64,000 nucleotides of DNA from Lasiosphaeris hirsuta (lineage: Eukaryota; Ascomycota; Sordariomycetes; Sordariales; Lasiosphaeriaceae): positions 620,001 to 684,000 of the forward strand of contig JAUKUA010000004.1 in the NCBI GenBank assembly GCA_030549175.1. Direction: 5' to 3'. How positions within the stretch are numbered: the stretch's first letter is position 1; each line of letters begins with the position of its first letter. The position numbers were made by a program, and so were the translations under genes. A model generated the notes under the pieces. It had not been told where the DNA came from and did no database searches. It saw nothing but the letters and a program-made list of their open reading frames with translations. Positions 9,490-22,817 of this stretch are shown one piece after another.

Positions 9490-12400
9490 GCTGTGCAGTT
9501 GCGCGTGAGTTCGTGTCTGTCAGACTCAAAGTATCCGAGTCGAGATCCCGCGTGTTTGTCACCAAAACTCCACGGCCATGTCGTCGGGTGGAGTAGTCAC
9601 GGAGAGCGAACAAAACCCAGACAGCCTGAAGGAACGGCGAATATCAAGCTCGGCGGTTTTGGTAAAGTATTCGGATGAAGGGGGGGGTATTATTGAGCGG
9701 TCCAGAGCGGGACCAGAGCGGGACCAGAGCGGGACCAGAGCGAACGCCTAGCCAAAGACGAACTAAAATCAAACGTCGCGCGACGCTTGAGTTGAGATTT
9801 ATCAGGGCCGTTCGCACGCTAGCATTAAAGCCTGATAATGAGCAGGCTCAGCAAAGCGAACGAGCTCTGCGGCGTTCAGGGCGTGGCAGGGAAGCAGCAG
9901 GGACACCCCAAAAGGGAGCAAGATGAGGATCTGTTAAGTCCCGGGGTGCCCCCTGTTTACCTCCCCCCCCCCCCAAGATGACGGGACTCATGGGGATCAG
10001 GCGAAAATCCTCGACCACAAACCCGGAAGCCCTGTCTGTTTGCTCACTGCTGTTGGAAGGCGCGGATGCTTGACCTGGTCAAACGGCGTGAGAAGGTTTC
10101 TAGTCTCAACGGTACCTTTACAAGATCCCGAGGAAGCCTTCCTCGATGAGGTCTCCAGCCCCAGATGCACGCCCCAGCGAGCCCAGCGAGCTCACCACCA
10201 GTTTCGTCAGCGGAGGCTCTTCAGACAGAACGGATTGAGTGGCTGAAAGGAGAAAAGCGCGGGGTCGCGACGGCGTCGGATTTGCTGGGGAGCCAAATGA
10301 TTTGCATGCGAAGTGGATGGCTGCCAAGCGAGCAGAGAGTCCGGCGACTGGTTCAATCCAGGCCCGAAACAGTTGCAGCTGCGGCGGGGGGACCAGTCGA
10401 AGCTCGACCTTTGCGCCCGCCCCTGCCGAATTCTGCACTAGGTGTCTGTCCTGTGCCTGGCATCCTCCGCGCACTTCTTCAGCCCAGCTTTTGCTTCATT
10501 CTGGTGCTGCGACGCTCTCAATCCAGTCGCGAGACGAAGAAGGCCCAGCGGACCGCCCACCCAGTCGTGCCATTGCTGGGCTACGGCATTGGGTGGCCCC
10601 CTGAGAAAGCCTGAGGGGAGAGGCAATTTGCTGCGGTACTGCACCACCACACTCTGGCCCCGCGGTGGGCAGATCTGGCTCGGGGAATGGAGGTGTAATT
10701 TCGACGTGTTTATGCCAGCTCAGAGGTCCAGCTCCTCTCTGCGTCCAATCAACGGCGGAGAAAGTCCCCTGCGCCGAGCTGACGAGGGGTGATCCAGGCG
10801 TACTTCTCGGCAATTGGTGCCCTTACCAGCTGCGTAGGCTGGCTGCCGACTACCCGATAGGTGGATCGATCTAGGCCCAATAAGATCTGGGACGCAATGG
10901 CGTCTTCTCGTGCTCCGGGCTGATATTGTCGATCGCGATGCTCTGATGCACCTCTTGCCCAAGATGCGGTCTCTCACATTCTCGTCTCCAGTCCTCTGGA
11001 TCCCACGAGCAACCATTTTCCTATAACACAACGCATGCTTAGGATACCAATAGCAGTTGGGGACCTGAGCTGATGTTTGCCCTCGTAAAAGACCGGCGGG
11101 CAAGAGCCGATTCCATGGTAGCATCACGGAGCCCAGGAACTTTGTCGCATGCACTGCTCGCGCGTGGAAGCGTTCACCCACCAATGAGCACACCTGTCAA
11201 GCGAAAACGGGCAGTCGCTGACAGCTTGATCTTGATGGCCCAGCAACCAGATTAGGAAATTCGGCCGTGGCATCGACCCCGAGGCTCTATGGCAGTTGTC
11301 CTTTGCGTCCTTTGGCAGTGCTTGGCAGGGGACTATAGTCTGCTACATATAACGCAGCGACGAATTTGAGAGCGAGAGGGCACCTGTAAACTGCGGCCCA
11401 CGATTATACGCAGCTAGCATTCTCGTCCCGATTCTTTAGTAGTGACGTCTTGCTGCCGTGATAACCGTCGCGACGTCTTCGACGGAGCGGGCTAACCGTC
11501 TCCTACTGGGGCTCCGTCACCAACCTCGCGAGGGATAGCATTGGGGCAGGTAATTAATAACAAGACCGTCATGTGGTTGTCCGGTTGCTCGTGTGTGGGC
11601 TGTCCATACGGCCTGGCACGGACGCGTGCTTGATTGCGGGTGTCGGCAAAATCATGGCCTTGACTTTAGCCAGAGTGGTTGCCGAATCTCAGTGGTGCTC
11701 AGCGGTGGAATAGATTGCCTCTGCCGTGTGTGGTGCATCCTCGTGTGCTTGTTCGGCCACCTCACCCTACTGTCTGTCAGCTGGAGAGAGGCCAGCCCCG
11801 TAAAGGAAGGACGTCCTGATTGACCAGGAGATTTGGCCAATCTATCTGCATCGCTTGTCAACGCGACCGCATTGCGTCTCGCCCCCAGGCGTTGGCGATG
11901 GGAACTTTCAGGCTCCGAGGCCAAACTTGTTGTCGGTTGTTGCCGGGCATTGCACGGGTTGCTGTCGACAGCGCTTTCAATTGTTGGCAGGGCCTTCCCG
12001 CTGTTCCCTGCTTGTCGCCAGCTCTCGAGAGCGCAGTTCTTGAGGGGTGTTTCAACGAGCTGCAGCGGCCAAGAGAACCCCTTTTCGCCACTTGCACCGA
12101 GAAGGCCGGCATTTGCAGCAGCCCAAGCGAGCCCCTCGCAATGTCCACCATCTTGATGTTGTCGCACGACACGACGCAAAAATCAATTCGATTTGGAATG
12201 CGACGAAAAAGACCCTTTTGAGGTTTTGGTGTGACATCACATTTTCTTCAGCTCGCTGCCATTGCCATCCCCATCTCGAACGTCGAATGCTCAATGGTTC
12301 ATCCGACTTCCAGTTCTCTCCAGGCTTCCCCACACTAGGACGGGATGAGAGCTAGGCCGCCAAGGAAAGGCGGAGGAGACGTTGGAGCGATTCATGCGCA

Positions 12401-13716
12401 TCAGCAGGTCTGCCAAGGGCAGCCGCCGAGGTCCGTTGTGCGGTGGGCACTGCTGGTTGTTGCTGGCAAGCCGACCGCTCTTGACCTCTTGACCACCGCC
12501 AGTGATGCACAAAATCTAGCGGAATCCGTCGTTTGGGTCGAGTTAGCCCCGGGACTTGCACGCCACCAGTGGCCAGCGTCCACCAGGGCCAACACCCGCA
12601 ACGCCGGCTCCACGTGTCAGCGTAGTGTAGATGCAGTGTAGCGCTGTCTGCCATTATCTTTGCATTGTCATTGGTATCGTTTCTTTTCTTCTCAGCAAAG
12701 TCATCGACTCGACACGGTGGCAGATCCGAATACGCAGTGTCTTAATCGTGAGATTGGCCCTCGTCCCGGTCGTATCGCGCTTTCGGGACGGGCAATTAAC
12801 AGGCGGTGTTTATCGCGACGCTGCAATACTGCGTAGTATATAGTATAGAGTGCTGCCTGCCGCAGGAGCGGAGTCTGCCCGTTTCAATGTGAGATCGCGT
12901 CGAGTGCAGTGCAACAGGAAATCGGCTGGAGAGGGGCATCGACCAGGGTTATTTGCTGCGCTGATGCTAGGGGCTTTAGCCAGCCAGATTCCGGCGCAGA
13001 TTCCGGTGGAGAGAAACAGCAGGCAAAGTGATTACCTAAGGCACATACCCGACACTTGGTACAGAGGCAGAGGGACAGGGTGGTTTAGACGGAACAGCCT
13101 GGGCGTCCCTGACCACCCCAGGAATTGCGAACGTGCGCCCGTGCCCGCTGATCTTTCCTGCTCCAAGTGGGCAGATTGGAGCAGATTAGCAGAGGGCGGG
13201 CAGAGCGGGCACTCCCCAGCACCCCCCAGGATTCGCCCACCAAGAAAAAAAGAAGCGACGGGACATCTCGAAGGGCTCCGTTTCCCGACTGCGACTGGTT
13301 CCCCACTGTCCCGACTCCCCACGGTCCTAAAGCCCCGACTCTCAAGGTCCAAGGTCCCACGAAGAGGGTGCACCCGCATGCCCGTGGCCATCCAACCTCT
13401 CTTTTCCTGTACACCACCGTCGCTGGACTGCTTGACTGCTGCCCTGCTCGACTTGCTGCCCTGCTGACAGTCTGCGACCGCTGCGACCGCCAATTCCTCC
13501 TCCACCCCTCGACCCCCGACCTCGACCTCGACCCGATCCCGACCCCGATCCTCACGCTCGACCATGACCTGCGGTTCCGACGCACCGGCACCCTCACAGA
13601 CCTGATCACGAACTGCAGCTCATGGAACACCGACACGGCTTCATGAATGTCTTGGGGCCTCTGCTCGACTGGTGACATCCCCCAACCGACGCCGCCCAGG
13701 CGAGGGTGCTGCAAAG
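9490..13716. other. 4.2-kb tract without a convincing gene
   Basis: Upstream region of two divergently transcribed surface-protein genes. It contains an 11-bp tandem repeat (9695-9742) and a poly-C run near 9963-9974. Many ORFs of 60-200 codons overlap on both strands (10165-10614, 11652-12179, 12850-13467) but their translations are Arg/Ser/Pro-rich without motifs. 13480-13660 is pyrimidine-rich, as expected close to the start of the next gene. Confidence 0.5.
9695..9742. repeat. 11-bp tandem repeat (GAGCGGGACCA)
   Basis: One imperfect 10-bp unit followed by three perfect GAGCGGGACCA units and a partial one, about 200 bp upstream of the GPI-protein gene start. Confidence 0.9.
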
Positions 13717-16571
13717 ATGCGGTTACCCTACCTTGTGGCCGTCTGTGACCTCCTGCTGCTGTCCGCGCCCATCATTGTCGCCGCCGACGATATCCCCGGC
13801 CCCGAGTCCACCGCCGCCGCCGCCCTATGGGTCCAGCCAGCGACTACGTGGTATGTTGATGTCACCTCGCACTTGTCAAACCCTATTTCGCTCACACGTG
13901 CCGCAGGTACGGAATCGACGGGACCTGGTCCAACTTTGCCTTTGTCGTCGGCTCGCCCCCCCAGATTGTCTACCTGAGTGTTGCTACGGTCCTGTCTGAG
14001 ATTTGGGTGGTGGAAACCGGTGGCTGTTCTGCGGGTGAGTCTGGTCTGCAAGTGCCCACGACGGTTGGTGGTTGCTGATGGTATCTAGTGCAACTCTGTA
14101 CCAACGCACGAGGTGGTGTCTATGATATCCCCTCGTCAGAGACATGGCGATCGCTGGGAGGATACCAACTGGGCCCAGCCAACACCGGTATAGAGAGCAA
14201 TGGAGACTACGGCCTCGAAACCATTGCCTTCGTCAACCAAGTCACCCACATGACGACCGCTGTCGACGGCGCCCTAATCGCCGGTATCAATGACACCAAC
14301 TACTATCAGGGCTTTTTTGGCGTTGGCGTCACGCAGGGCAAGTTCGGGACTAACCTGACCAATCCGTTCATCTCGCAGCTGGCCGAAACGTACGGCAGCA
14401 TCCCCAGTCACAGCTACGGGTACACCGCGGGTGCCTACTACCGCAACAGTAAGTACTAATGGGGTATTTTTACTATATCAAATGAATGCTGACCCAATGC
14501 AGCCGGCACCACCAACGGCACTGTCGCGTCACTAACTCTCGGGGGTTACGATAAGCTTCGCTTTGTGCCCCATGACACGATGTTCTCACTTGACCCGAGG
14601 ACCCGGCTACCCAAAGTCCTCCTCCGCGGGATCTCGGCCAAGGTAAAGTCGATCGACAAGGCCCCAACTAATTGGACGTCAACCGCCCAGACGCTTCTGT
14701 CTATTAGCGATGCCGTCACAGCAATCATCGACACGTCAACTCCATACCTATGGATGCCAACTGCCGTGTGTGACCGCTTCGCGGCGGCCCTGAACCTCAC
14801 GTGGCGTGATGATTTAGGTGTTTACATTTTCTCTGACGGCGCCCAATACCTCAACTACCAAACCGACACGTCGCTCTCATTCACATTTTCCGTGTCCAGT
14901 TACGACAATACCGACAACTTTGGGCAGCCGCTCGATGTCCCGGGGGTTGTCAACATTACAATCCCATCCACCGCCTTTGCCCAGCTTCTTCGCTACCCGT
15001 TCAAGAACATTATCCAATGGGGCGAGTCGAGCATTCCCTACTTTCCTCTCAAGCGATCGACGAAAGAAATCAACAATAACCAATACATCATCGGCCGGAT
15101 GTTCATGCAGGAAGCTTATCTCATCACACGCTACGACTCGGGCCAATTTTCCCTCCACCAGGCCCTATTCCCAGAGAATGCTTCCAAGAATTACTCACTC
15201 GAAGATATTGCAAGGTCCCATGACAGCCCGTACGCACCCTATGTCGAGACGCCCGCCAGCCACGGACTGAGCACCGGTCAGACGGTCGGCATTGTACTCA
15301 GTGCGTTTGCGATTGGCAGTGTCATTGGCGTGATCCTATGGTGCCTCTGCCGACGCAGGAAAAAGACCAAAAACTCGGCTGAGACGGTCGAAAAGAACAA
15401 GGAAGACACGCAGTCCATCAATGGTGACTCGCCGAGGAGTCCGGTGAAGCGAATGTTTTCGATCATGATCGGGAGGAAACGGTCCAAGAAACCAGTCGCG
15501 CATGAGGTGGATGGCAACAGCGCGCAGCCAGTCGAGGTGGGAGCCGATGCGCAACATCAGCTATTTGAAATGCCCGTTCCACCCGAGCCTGTGGAGCTGG
15601 ACAGTCACTATGTCGGGGATGAGGAAACCGATATTGGCGTGGAGAGCCCCCAGCAGTTGAGCGAATACGAGCTGGTGCGGCGGAAGTTGGAAAGGCAGTT
15701 GCAGGGGCCAGTACCAACATATTCGCCCAGGGAAGAGCTGGACAAGCCAACACTGGACAAGTCGATGCAGGATGTGAGCCTGGTTGCCCACCATCGCCCA
15801 GCTGAGGACCCCTCCCCCGTGTCGCCGACATATGGCAATACCAACTCGCTTCCCGACTCGCTTCCGTCACCTCTGTCACCCCATCCCGATTGGTCGACCC
15901 GCATATTTGACCTGCCGTCGCCGATGACGATTACTTCGGCTTCACGTGTCCCACCATCAACCAACTCGGACCCCAGCTGCAGCTACTCGCCCGTGTCGCC
16001 GCACTCTGCACAAACGTTTGCACCGTCGTCGGTCAGCCGCTCCGACTCGAACAACATATCCCCCACCTCGCCAATCGGATCCTTGCGGATACCAAATCCA
16101 ACAATACAACGCACACCCATTGATCCATCACGGGTTATTTGCTTAGGGCCCCTACCTGAGAACGTGCAGCTTCCTCACCAGCAGCCAGCTGTACCGCGGA
16201 TTATCACGCCCGATGGTCGTACCGTGTCCACCGGGCGGTCTTTGCGCGCCCCCAACGAGGCTCAGAACCGGCCGATCAGACACTCGCGGTCCAGTCGGGG
16301 CTCAAGCGACTCCCTGGGAAGTAACTTTACCGTTGAGGAGGAGAACCGGATGCAAGAAGACGTGACGAATTATCAATTCACAAGGCAACCTGATTCCTCG
16401 CCCACCAGGCGGCAACCGGACAGCAGCTTTGTTCAAAATACCGCACAACAGGACGACGACAACTTTCCCAGGAGTCCTCGCAGCATGGAGCGCATCGAAA
16501 CGGGTTGCGAATTGGTCCACGTGCCGCAGATAGCCGAAAAGCGCTACAGCTGGGAGGAGCACTCAAAATAA
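13717..16571 (+). CDS. membrane-anchored pepsin-like (A1 family) protein, probably not a standard protease
   Basis: Four exons: 13717-13850, 13907-14034, 14089-14448, 14503-16571; introns of 54-56 bp with GT...AG ends; 896 residues. A signal peptide (LLLLSAPIIVAA) leads into the lobe-1 pattern seen in a family of fungal aspartyl-protease-like proteins: WYGIDGTWSNFAFVVGSPPQ then VLSEIWVVETGGC, NGDYGLETI and YTAGAYYRN. Exon 4 adds SLTLGGYD and the second-lobe motif AIIDTSTPYLWMP, with Asp at residue 284. The first catalytic DTG is replaced by LSVATV. One transmembrane helix at about 468-492 (GIVLSAFAIGSVIGVILW) is followed by CRRRKK and a 400-residue Ser/Pro-rich cytoplasmic tail. Extracellular lobes with a long intracellular tail suggest a sensor or scaffold role; that is inference. 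Confidence 0.85.
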
Positions 16572-18475
16572 ACGACTATTACTGTAATGTACACCATAAC
16601 AACACCACATGCTTGACGCAGCTCTCGACATTTCTTTACCCTGTCATTTAAACGGATCGTACATATCCCGCACGGAGTTTTCTTTAGTCTGTATCACGGG
16701 CTATATATACTATGATGGTCACCATGATGACCACATTTCGGGTATTGCTCTTTATTGGGGGCGGGCTTGGGCGTTTTTTGGAGCAAAATGGCGGCATCAG
16801 TTGGGCTGGCATGATGAATGAAACGGAATCTATCAAGTATGGATTGGATCGGGCTGGAGGCCAAGAAGCGCCGAGCCGAATCTAGATAGGAGAGACTTAT
16901 AGGGTTGGATAAAGAGGCAAGCCGTGTGGATGCTGCCTCCCCTGGAAGATAGTCCATAGCTGGGCACTTGTGGCCTTTGAATCAAAGAATTACTGTCATT
17001 CGATCATTAGGATGGTGACAACATGCATGGTATGGAATGGTCTGAACACGAGATGGTTAGCAGTAGGCCAGTTCATACAAGTGACTCTTTCAGAGGCACA
17101 GATACTAGAGAAAGCTGTTTTATTAGGGTTATATCAATAGTTAAACATGGATACAAGAGGTCCTTACCAAAATGCGGTTTCCAAAGATATTAGGCTCCCC
17201 ACGTTTACACTCCGTAGCCATTCGCGGTTGTCGCTCCATGGGTACGCAACAATAAGCCAGCGTCCTATGAGCCATCGGGGCTTGTCCTTGATTTGTTCTG
17301 AAAAGACAATACGCCGGCCCATTTTAGCCGTGGAAAAGTACCGCAGCCGCCCTTACGGGCAAGGAGTTGCGTCTCGCCACGAAGTACCAATCCCATTCTC
17401 AAGTTGCTCGGGGAGATTGACCGGCATGCATCGAAGTAATAAATACCAGGGTGATCGCCACAGAACGCTTTGCGTCGCATAACTGCAGTGGGTGTGGCAC
17501 ACGCCCTAGCCACAGCTGTGGCAAGGAGCCTAGCTCCTTGGCACAGCTCTCTCTTTTGTATATATTCGGCGCTCACGCGCCTTGCTCTCTTAGCTGGAGC
17601 AGACTCAATTCAATCTTCTTTTCTATCCATTTCTCAGCTCCAGAAATGTCAGACTTTGAGATTGGTATTCTTCTGGGATGTGATAAGAGGAGATCATTCA
17701 CCTAAAGGGTCGTACTTGTGGCGCGGTGAGGTTTGCCGGTTGTCCGGGATCGAGATTTGTGAAGGTCAAGCAGCGCTTGGCAAGGTGCAGCATTTTATTA
17801 CGCCGATATATGTTGTCGTCTTCAGCTCCTGGCCTCCGCCAATGAAAATATGGATGTTCCTGACTGCGAGGGGGCCAAGGCCTGATGACGGACATAGTAA
17901 TAGTCACTTAGGGGGGGCATGTAGACTTGGGAAAGTTGGGAGAAACCAAAAAGGCCATCTATCTATTCCCTTTCCTTCCAAGGGTTTGTTTTATCCCTCA
18001 AAGTGATTTGGCGGGGCGATAAAGGCTTCTATCAGCGAACTTTAAGATTGCCTAAGATAAACGTTAATTACCGTAATAAACATTCATTCAATTCAGAGTT
18101 AACCTTGTGCAAGCCACCTCCCAATCACCAGTCGCACATACGCAGTGTTTACTCTGTCAGCCTCAAACCCACAGTGTTGGTTTCAGAACACATCTATATG
18201 GTGCAAATTAACGATCGGCACGGTGCATCTTGATTCTTGACAGTCTCTAGATATTATCCCTGCCACGTGGGAAATGAAGCAAAGGTTCGCGGCTACTAAG
18301 ATAGACACCGGGGAAGCTGGACTCTAGTTTCGGAAATGCGGGCTCAGTTCCTTTGCCAACTAGAACAAGGCTCGTTCGTTGGTCGCTAACCAGTTTAAAA
18401 GAAAAAGACTCGGTGTCAACAGCTTTGGTGAGATACACGTTGAGCCGACGTCCACCAGACGGAGTGCCGGAAGAA

Positions 18476-18495
18476 CCCCCCCCCCCCCCCCCCCC
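18476..18495. repeat. poly-C tract (20 C)
   Basis: Twenty consecutive C in intergenic DNA. Confidence 0.9.
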
Positions 18496-18971
18496 AATTC
18501 CAGGCACACGGCAAAGACTCCCCGGTCGTATGGGCTCTCATAGACAACCATTGCGATAGGGATTGAACCTGGGCTCACCCTATAGTAGCCCATCGGCAAC
18601 TTGTCTTAAATATGGCTCTTTTCGAAGTCGATCTCGGCTCACGACCTTTGCTTGAGTCTGGGAAATGCAGGGGAAAAAATAAAGCCATCGACTTCCTTGA
18701 AATTGAGGAATGATATCCTTCATAGACTGGTCGATGCAGAATGTGGTTACGGAACGCCACAAATACTTGTTAGTAAGAGCTTAACGACGCTCACCAGCAG
18801 AGAAGGGCGTTTCGTGAATTGGGACTGATGGATGGGGTCAGTTTACGGTTTAAAATTTTAATTTCTTATGTTGCAAGTGTAACTTGGCCAAACCTTTTGG
18901 ATCAGGATTTGTCTCTTAAGGATTACTATTAGTATAGAATATCCCAACAGCACAGAGAGCAGACTGAACAT

Positions 18972-19037
<66 letters not shown>
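18972..19037. repeat. compound CA/CAAA microsatellite
   Basis: Blocks of (CA)n separated by AAA at nearly regular spacing, about 66 bp in total. Confidence 0.95.
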
Positions 19038-20649
19038 ATTGCAACATTATCAATCTCGCCAGATTCGATATTCCGTGTTTTTGACAATTCTGCTGCTGTG
19101 AATGCGTACAGGGCACAGCGGCATATATTAGTTTTCGGAGAGCACGGTTGGGCGGGACGGGCCAGTGACATAGACCCCGGATCATATCCAAGGTTAGAGC
19201 GAGGATAAAGCCGATGCTGTTCTGCTACTAAGCTTATTCTGCTTAACAATCCTCTTTCCGGTCACTAGCCACGCGTTTGGTCTGATTCTTCACGCTGCCG
19301 AACTTGTCGAAGTTGAAGGACCTCGCGGACGCCTAACTTTGACCCGAGGTGATGGAACCACCTCTCGAGCAATGTCGCGCCAGAGTGAAGGTCGAAGACG
19401 GGGTTAAACCGGCCCTTCTCGATGCCGTAAGGAATTCCAAAGTATATTGTGATGATCTCGGTGTAATGCTCGACGTGATCGTGCCCGAGACCTAGCATTC
19501 GGTATAGAGATGATTTCTGGCGACTTGAACGGTGGGGCGCTGCTAGTTGAGCTCAGGTTGACCGTCTAGGCGGCAATAGAAATCACCTAAAGCTTTGGAA
19601 CTAGACACCTTTGAAATAGTAATTCTAAGAAGTTGATCGTACGCCCTGATCCCATAGCCGGGCTCCGACTTTCAGAAGGACGAGAGCCAAGATGTGGACA
19701 GGCACCTGTAGCTCCTCACCTAGCTCGCTCACCTATCGGCTCACCTATTAGCTTCGCCCTAAGAACCCCCCGAAACAGAAATACAGTACTATAGAGAAGG
19801 GAGAATCTCCAATTACCCTTATTTGTTAGTTAGCCAATATTCGAAAAGCTCTTAGATTCCATCCAGCCGTGATCCGTTCAAAGTGTCACATTGCTAGGTA
19901 CACCGGAGGTCAGAAACCAAGGTCAGACTTACACCTTGGACCGTGCTGCGCAGCATGACCTGTGCAGAGACCCGAGGACGGCTAATTGCCGGACCACAAG
20001 CAACAAGCCTTGAGGCCAGCCCCACACAGTGGACTGCCGAGCACACACTAACTTGTCGGCATAGGCCAGAGGGGCGGTCAGCTCGATCGGCCACTACAGG
20101 GAGCGGTGCTCCGATGCTGACTCCACCGCAACGCAGGAAAGCCGTGAACAGAACTCCAAAGAAAGGCGCGGAGGCCTGGTGGCTGACGACCGGCCGGGCA
20201 GCTGACCCCCAGAGTCTAGCTCTATTGGGGACAAGTGGTCGCGACCCCTCTCGGCCTTATGTAAGGTGTGGGCGCGTAGGAACCTAGTTGGTTGAACCCA
20301 AGAAAGTAGGGTGAGTGTGGTAGTAAGGAAGGAAGGAAGAAGCCAGGGCTTATAATCTCCCACAGCATGATCATTTTAGCGCCGTCAGAGGATTCAGGTA
20401 TCTTATGTTGATCACGCAGAGCTGATATCGGACGATGAAGTCGAGAAAGCTGATGAAAGAAGACGGCGTGGCGAAGAAAAAGGCAGGCATTTGTCGTGGG
20501 GAGAGGAAGTCGTTGGAATCTCGAGAAAGCAAGAGGAGAAATAGGCGCTGGTTCCTATTCTAATGGCCACAGTCTACTGACAAGGTTGATAGTGTCTTGG
20601 TAGTCTGGAATAGAGTCGGTGCGGCGACGCCATTTATACTAAGGCCCGC

Positions 20650-20666
20650 GGGGGGGGGGGGGGGGG
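20650..20666. repeat. poly-G tract
   Basis: Seventeen consecutive G in intergenic DNA. Confidence 0.9.
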
Positions 20667-21825
20667 TGCGGAAGAGTACGACACTTATTGGTGAGGCATA
20701 CGTATACGGTGTGATGGACGGAAAAGATCAAAGGAAGTTCTGTCCCTACCAGAGCACATGTTACAGCTAGCTCAATGCGCTAAGACCGTAGAGATGGAGC
20801 ACGTCCAGGTTAGACGAGGTTAGGAAGGTAGGAGCGCATGAAGATTAATAAGAGGACTGCAAATCTTGCTACGTGTCGTAAATACCTCCGCCAACTCCGA
20901 GTAGCTAGCAAGTATAACTTGCTCAGTGTAGCAAGAATTATAGCAGTCATGGATTCTCATGTATGGAACGGATCGGGATGATGAGAAGCCAGAGAGGAAG
21001 CCTGCCAAACAGTGGGCTAGGAGTCCTTTGCGCACATTTTATCTGTTGCACTATGCTTTGGACCGCCTTCCTCTCTTATTCTATACTCGTCTGCAATGAT
21101 CTGGGCAAGCTCCCCGTTGCCTGGGATTACATGTGGGATCGTAATAGTATAGTGTCCATCGCACTTGTCTCGCGTCGCCTTAACCCTTTGGGTTTCCAGC
21201 CTGCTCTATTCTGGTTATATTTGGTTCGCAGTTTAGATAAGAAAACTCGATATTGAAATGGTGTGAAGATAACTTTGAAGCTTATCAACATCTTTACGCA
21301 TTGCGAAGTACAGCTCAGGGCAACAAGGATGGAAAGCTCGTGGGTGTTGTACCCGCCTACCTGATGAGTTGAATGGTGGCGCTGGTGAACATAAGCAAAT
21401 TCTAAGACTAGCAAGCAGTTTCTGTGATATTTATTATGCATGGAAGCACTAAAATGCAGATTAATGCTTTAGGGGCTGAGCGTGGGGCTTGGGTCCTATT
21501 AATAAATCGCCGAATCAATGCACGGCATGGCTTGTTCTGATGCTAACTGGAAACTGAGCCACGTGTTTTCCCACCGCCTTAATAAAGGCAAAACGTTTTA
21601 CCTTCAGTTTCGCCTCTTCGATGGTAACCCATCGATCACCAAATTCTTCACTTTTTAAGTATCCGACGTGGAGGTGTCTAAGGCGGAAATTATAGCAACA
21701 GGATAGCGGTCCTCGCGTTTACCTATTCGTCTACGCTGGATTAGGCCCTAATCTGCAGAAAACGGGGAAAATGCATACTAAGCTTCTCTAGCTATCTGCC
21801 CGCAGATTAGGGACTTGTTAGCATC

Positions 21826-22656
21826 ATGCCTCTTGCTACAGAGCGCGCAGCTCCCCAACGACGCCAAGACAGCTGGTCGGGCAATTCCCCACAGACTACA
21901 CTTTGCGACGAGCCCTCGGATACTCCCAGCACTAGGAAACGCGCATCACCGGAAGGCCGGGTGTGCGCCACCTTCTCGGGAACTCTAGAAGACCTCGATA
22001 TTACGGCTGGTGGTCTCTCCATTGATCCTACGGACCTCTTGCCATGGCGCTCCCGCTTCCGGCGCCTCGCCAACCGTTTTGGGCTCCAGTTGCGCACCGG
22101 CAAAGCCGCCGAGACGGATAGCAAGAGAGCATTTATTCTAGCGGCGAAAGGGGGGCATTGGTCAACTGCCCGGCTGCTACTCGATGCCCAGCGAGCAGGA
22201 GGTGAAGGCGGTTATTCTGTGCCGAGAAGCGGCAGCTGGAATGATATTGCAGAGCTCGTCGGTGGCGGCGAGGCTTGTCTGAACGCTGTAGATGAAGACG
22301 GGCTAACGGCATTGATGCGGGCGGTAATAAGCGGAGACAGAAATGGCGTTGGATTACTGCTTGACATTGGCACGGTAGAACCGGATGCCTGTGACAGCCG
22401 GGGTCGGACACCATTGGCATGGGCGGTAAGAGAGAGAAACTGGACCGCTGTCGATATGCTGCTCGAAACTGGAAGGGTGAACCCAGTGGCTAGGGATAGC
22501 GACGGGCTGACGCCGCTGATGTGGGCCGCGATAAGCGGTAGCGATTACTATATTCAGCGTCTGCTTGATGCCAAAAGAGAGAGGCATTGGTGGAGGCGAG
22601 GCCCCAAGGTTCGGCCAACATATAGAGATACCTACGAGTATGCTCTTTTCTCATGA
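21826..22656 (+). CDS. ankyrin-repeat protein
   Basis: Single open frame of 276 residues from ATG 21826. The N-terminal 90 residues are polar and unrecognised (contain LEDLDITAGGLSIDPTDLLP). From about residue 100 three to four ankyrin repeats follow: AFILAAKGGHWSTARLLLDA, then DGLTALMRAVISGDRNGVGL, RGRTPLAWAVRERNWTAVDM and DGLTPLMWAAISGS, each with the TPL...A helix-turn-helix signature. Ankyrin arrays mediate protein binding. In fungi, arrays of this type are often the C-terminal sensor of NLR or cell-death proteins. The next ORF over, on the opposite strand, is a HeLo-domain relic, so this may be a remnant of the sensor half of such a gene. The start is the first ATG after an upstream stop; a lost 5' part cannot be excluded. 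Confidence 0.6.
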   Translation: MPLATERAAPQRRQDSWSGNSPQTTLCDEPSDTPSTRKRASPEGRVCATFSGTLEDLDITAGGLSIDPTDLLPWRSRFRRLANRFGLQLRTGKAAETDSKRAFILAAKGGHWSTARLLLDAQRAGGEGGYSVPRSGSWNDIAELVGGGEACLNAVDEDGLTALMRAVISGDRNGVGLLLDIGTVEPDACDSRGRTPLAWAVRERNWTAVDMLLETGRVNPVARDSDGLTPLMWAAISGSDYYIQRLLDAKRERHWWRRGPKVRPTYRDTYEYALFS

Positions 22657-22739
22657 AACTGGGTTGGGGCCTTACGAATCACCCAGGGTGCTGAAGTGGT
22701 CAAAGATGCAGCTCAGAACTGAGTCCCGAATCTAAGTCC

Positions 22740-22817
22740 CATCGGGCCGTGAGCGAGTGGTTAGGCATTGGGCCGTCGTCCGTTCCCACTTCTTTTTTTT
22801 TTTTTTTTTTTTTTTTT
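22740..22817 (+). repeat. tRNA-like box A sequence followed by a T25 tract
   Basis: GTGAGCGAGTGGTTAGGC (about 22749-22766) resembles the D-arm/box A of a tRNA-Ser-like gene, and T25 follows at 22793-22817. No box B or tRNA 3' half is present. It could be a truncated SINE-like or tRNA-fragment insertion between the ankyrin ORF and the HeLo relic. Confidence 0.3.

Larger units (their letters stand above)
16572..21825. other. 5.2-kb gene-poor, repeat-containing tract
   Basis: No gene could be supported. It contains poly-C (18476-18495), a CA-type microsatellite (18972-19037), poly-G (20650-20666) and alternating GC-rich and AT-rich patches. A core-promoter-like stretch (TATA at about 17558, pyrimidine-rich leader to an ATG at 17646) leads only to a 19-codon ORF. 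The minus-strand ORF 19265-19498 has protein-like composition but no recognised family. 19680-20400 looks like decayed repeat DNA. Confidence 0.5.

Noticed and set aside
10118..13565. Many 100-210-codon ORFs on both strands
   Set aside because: Mutually overlapping, Arg/Ser-rich, without motifs, signal peptides or consistent splice sites; typical of GC-rich noncoding fungal DNA.
18541..18600. Possible tRNA on the minus strand (AGGTTCAATCCC T-loop-like motif)
   Set aside because: No matching acceptor stem, D-arm or anticodon arm could be built around it.
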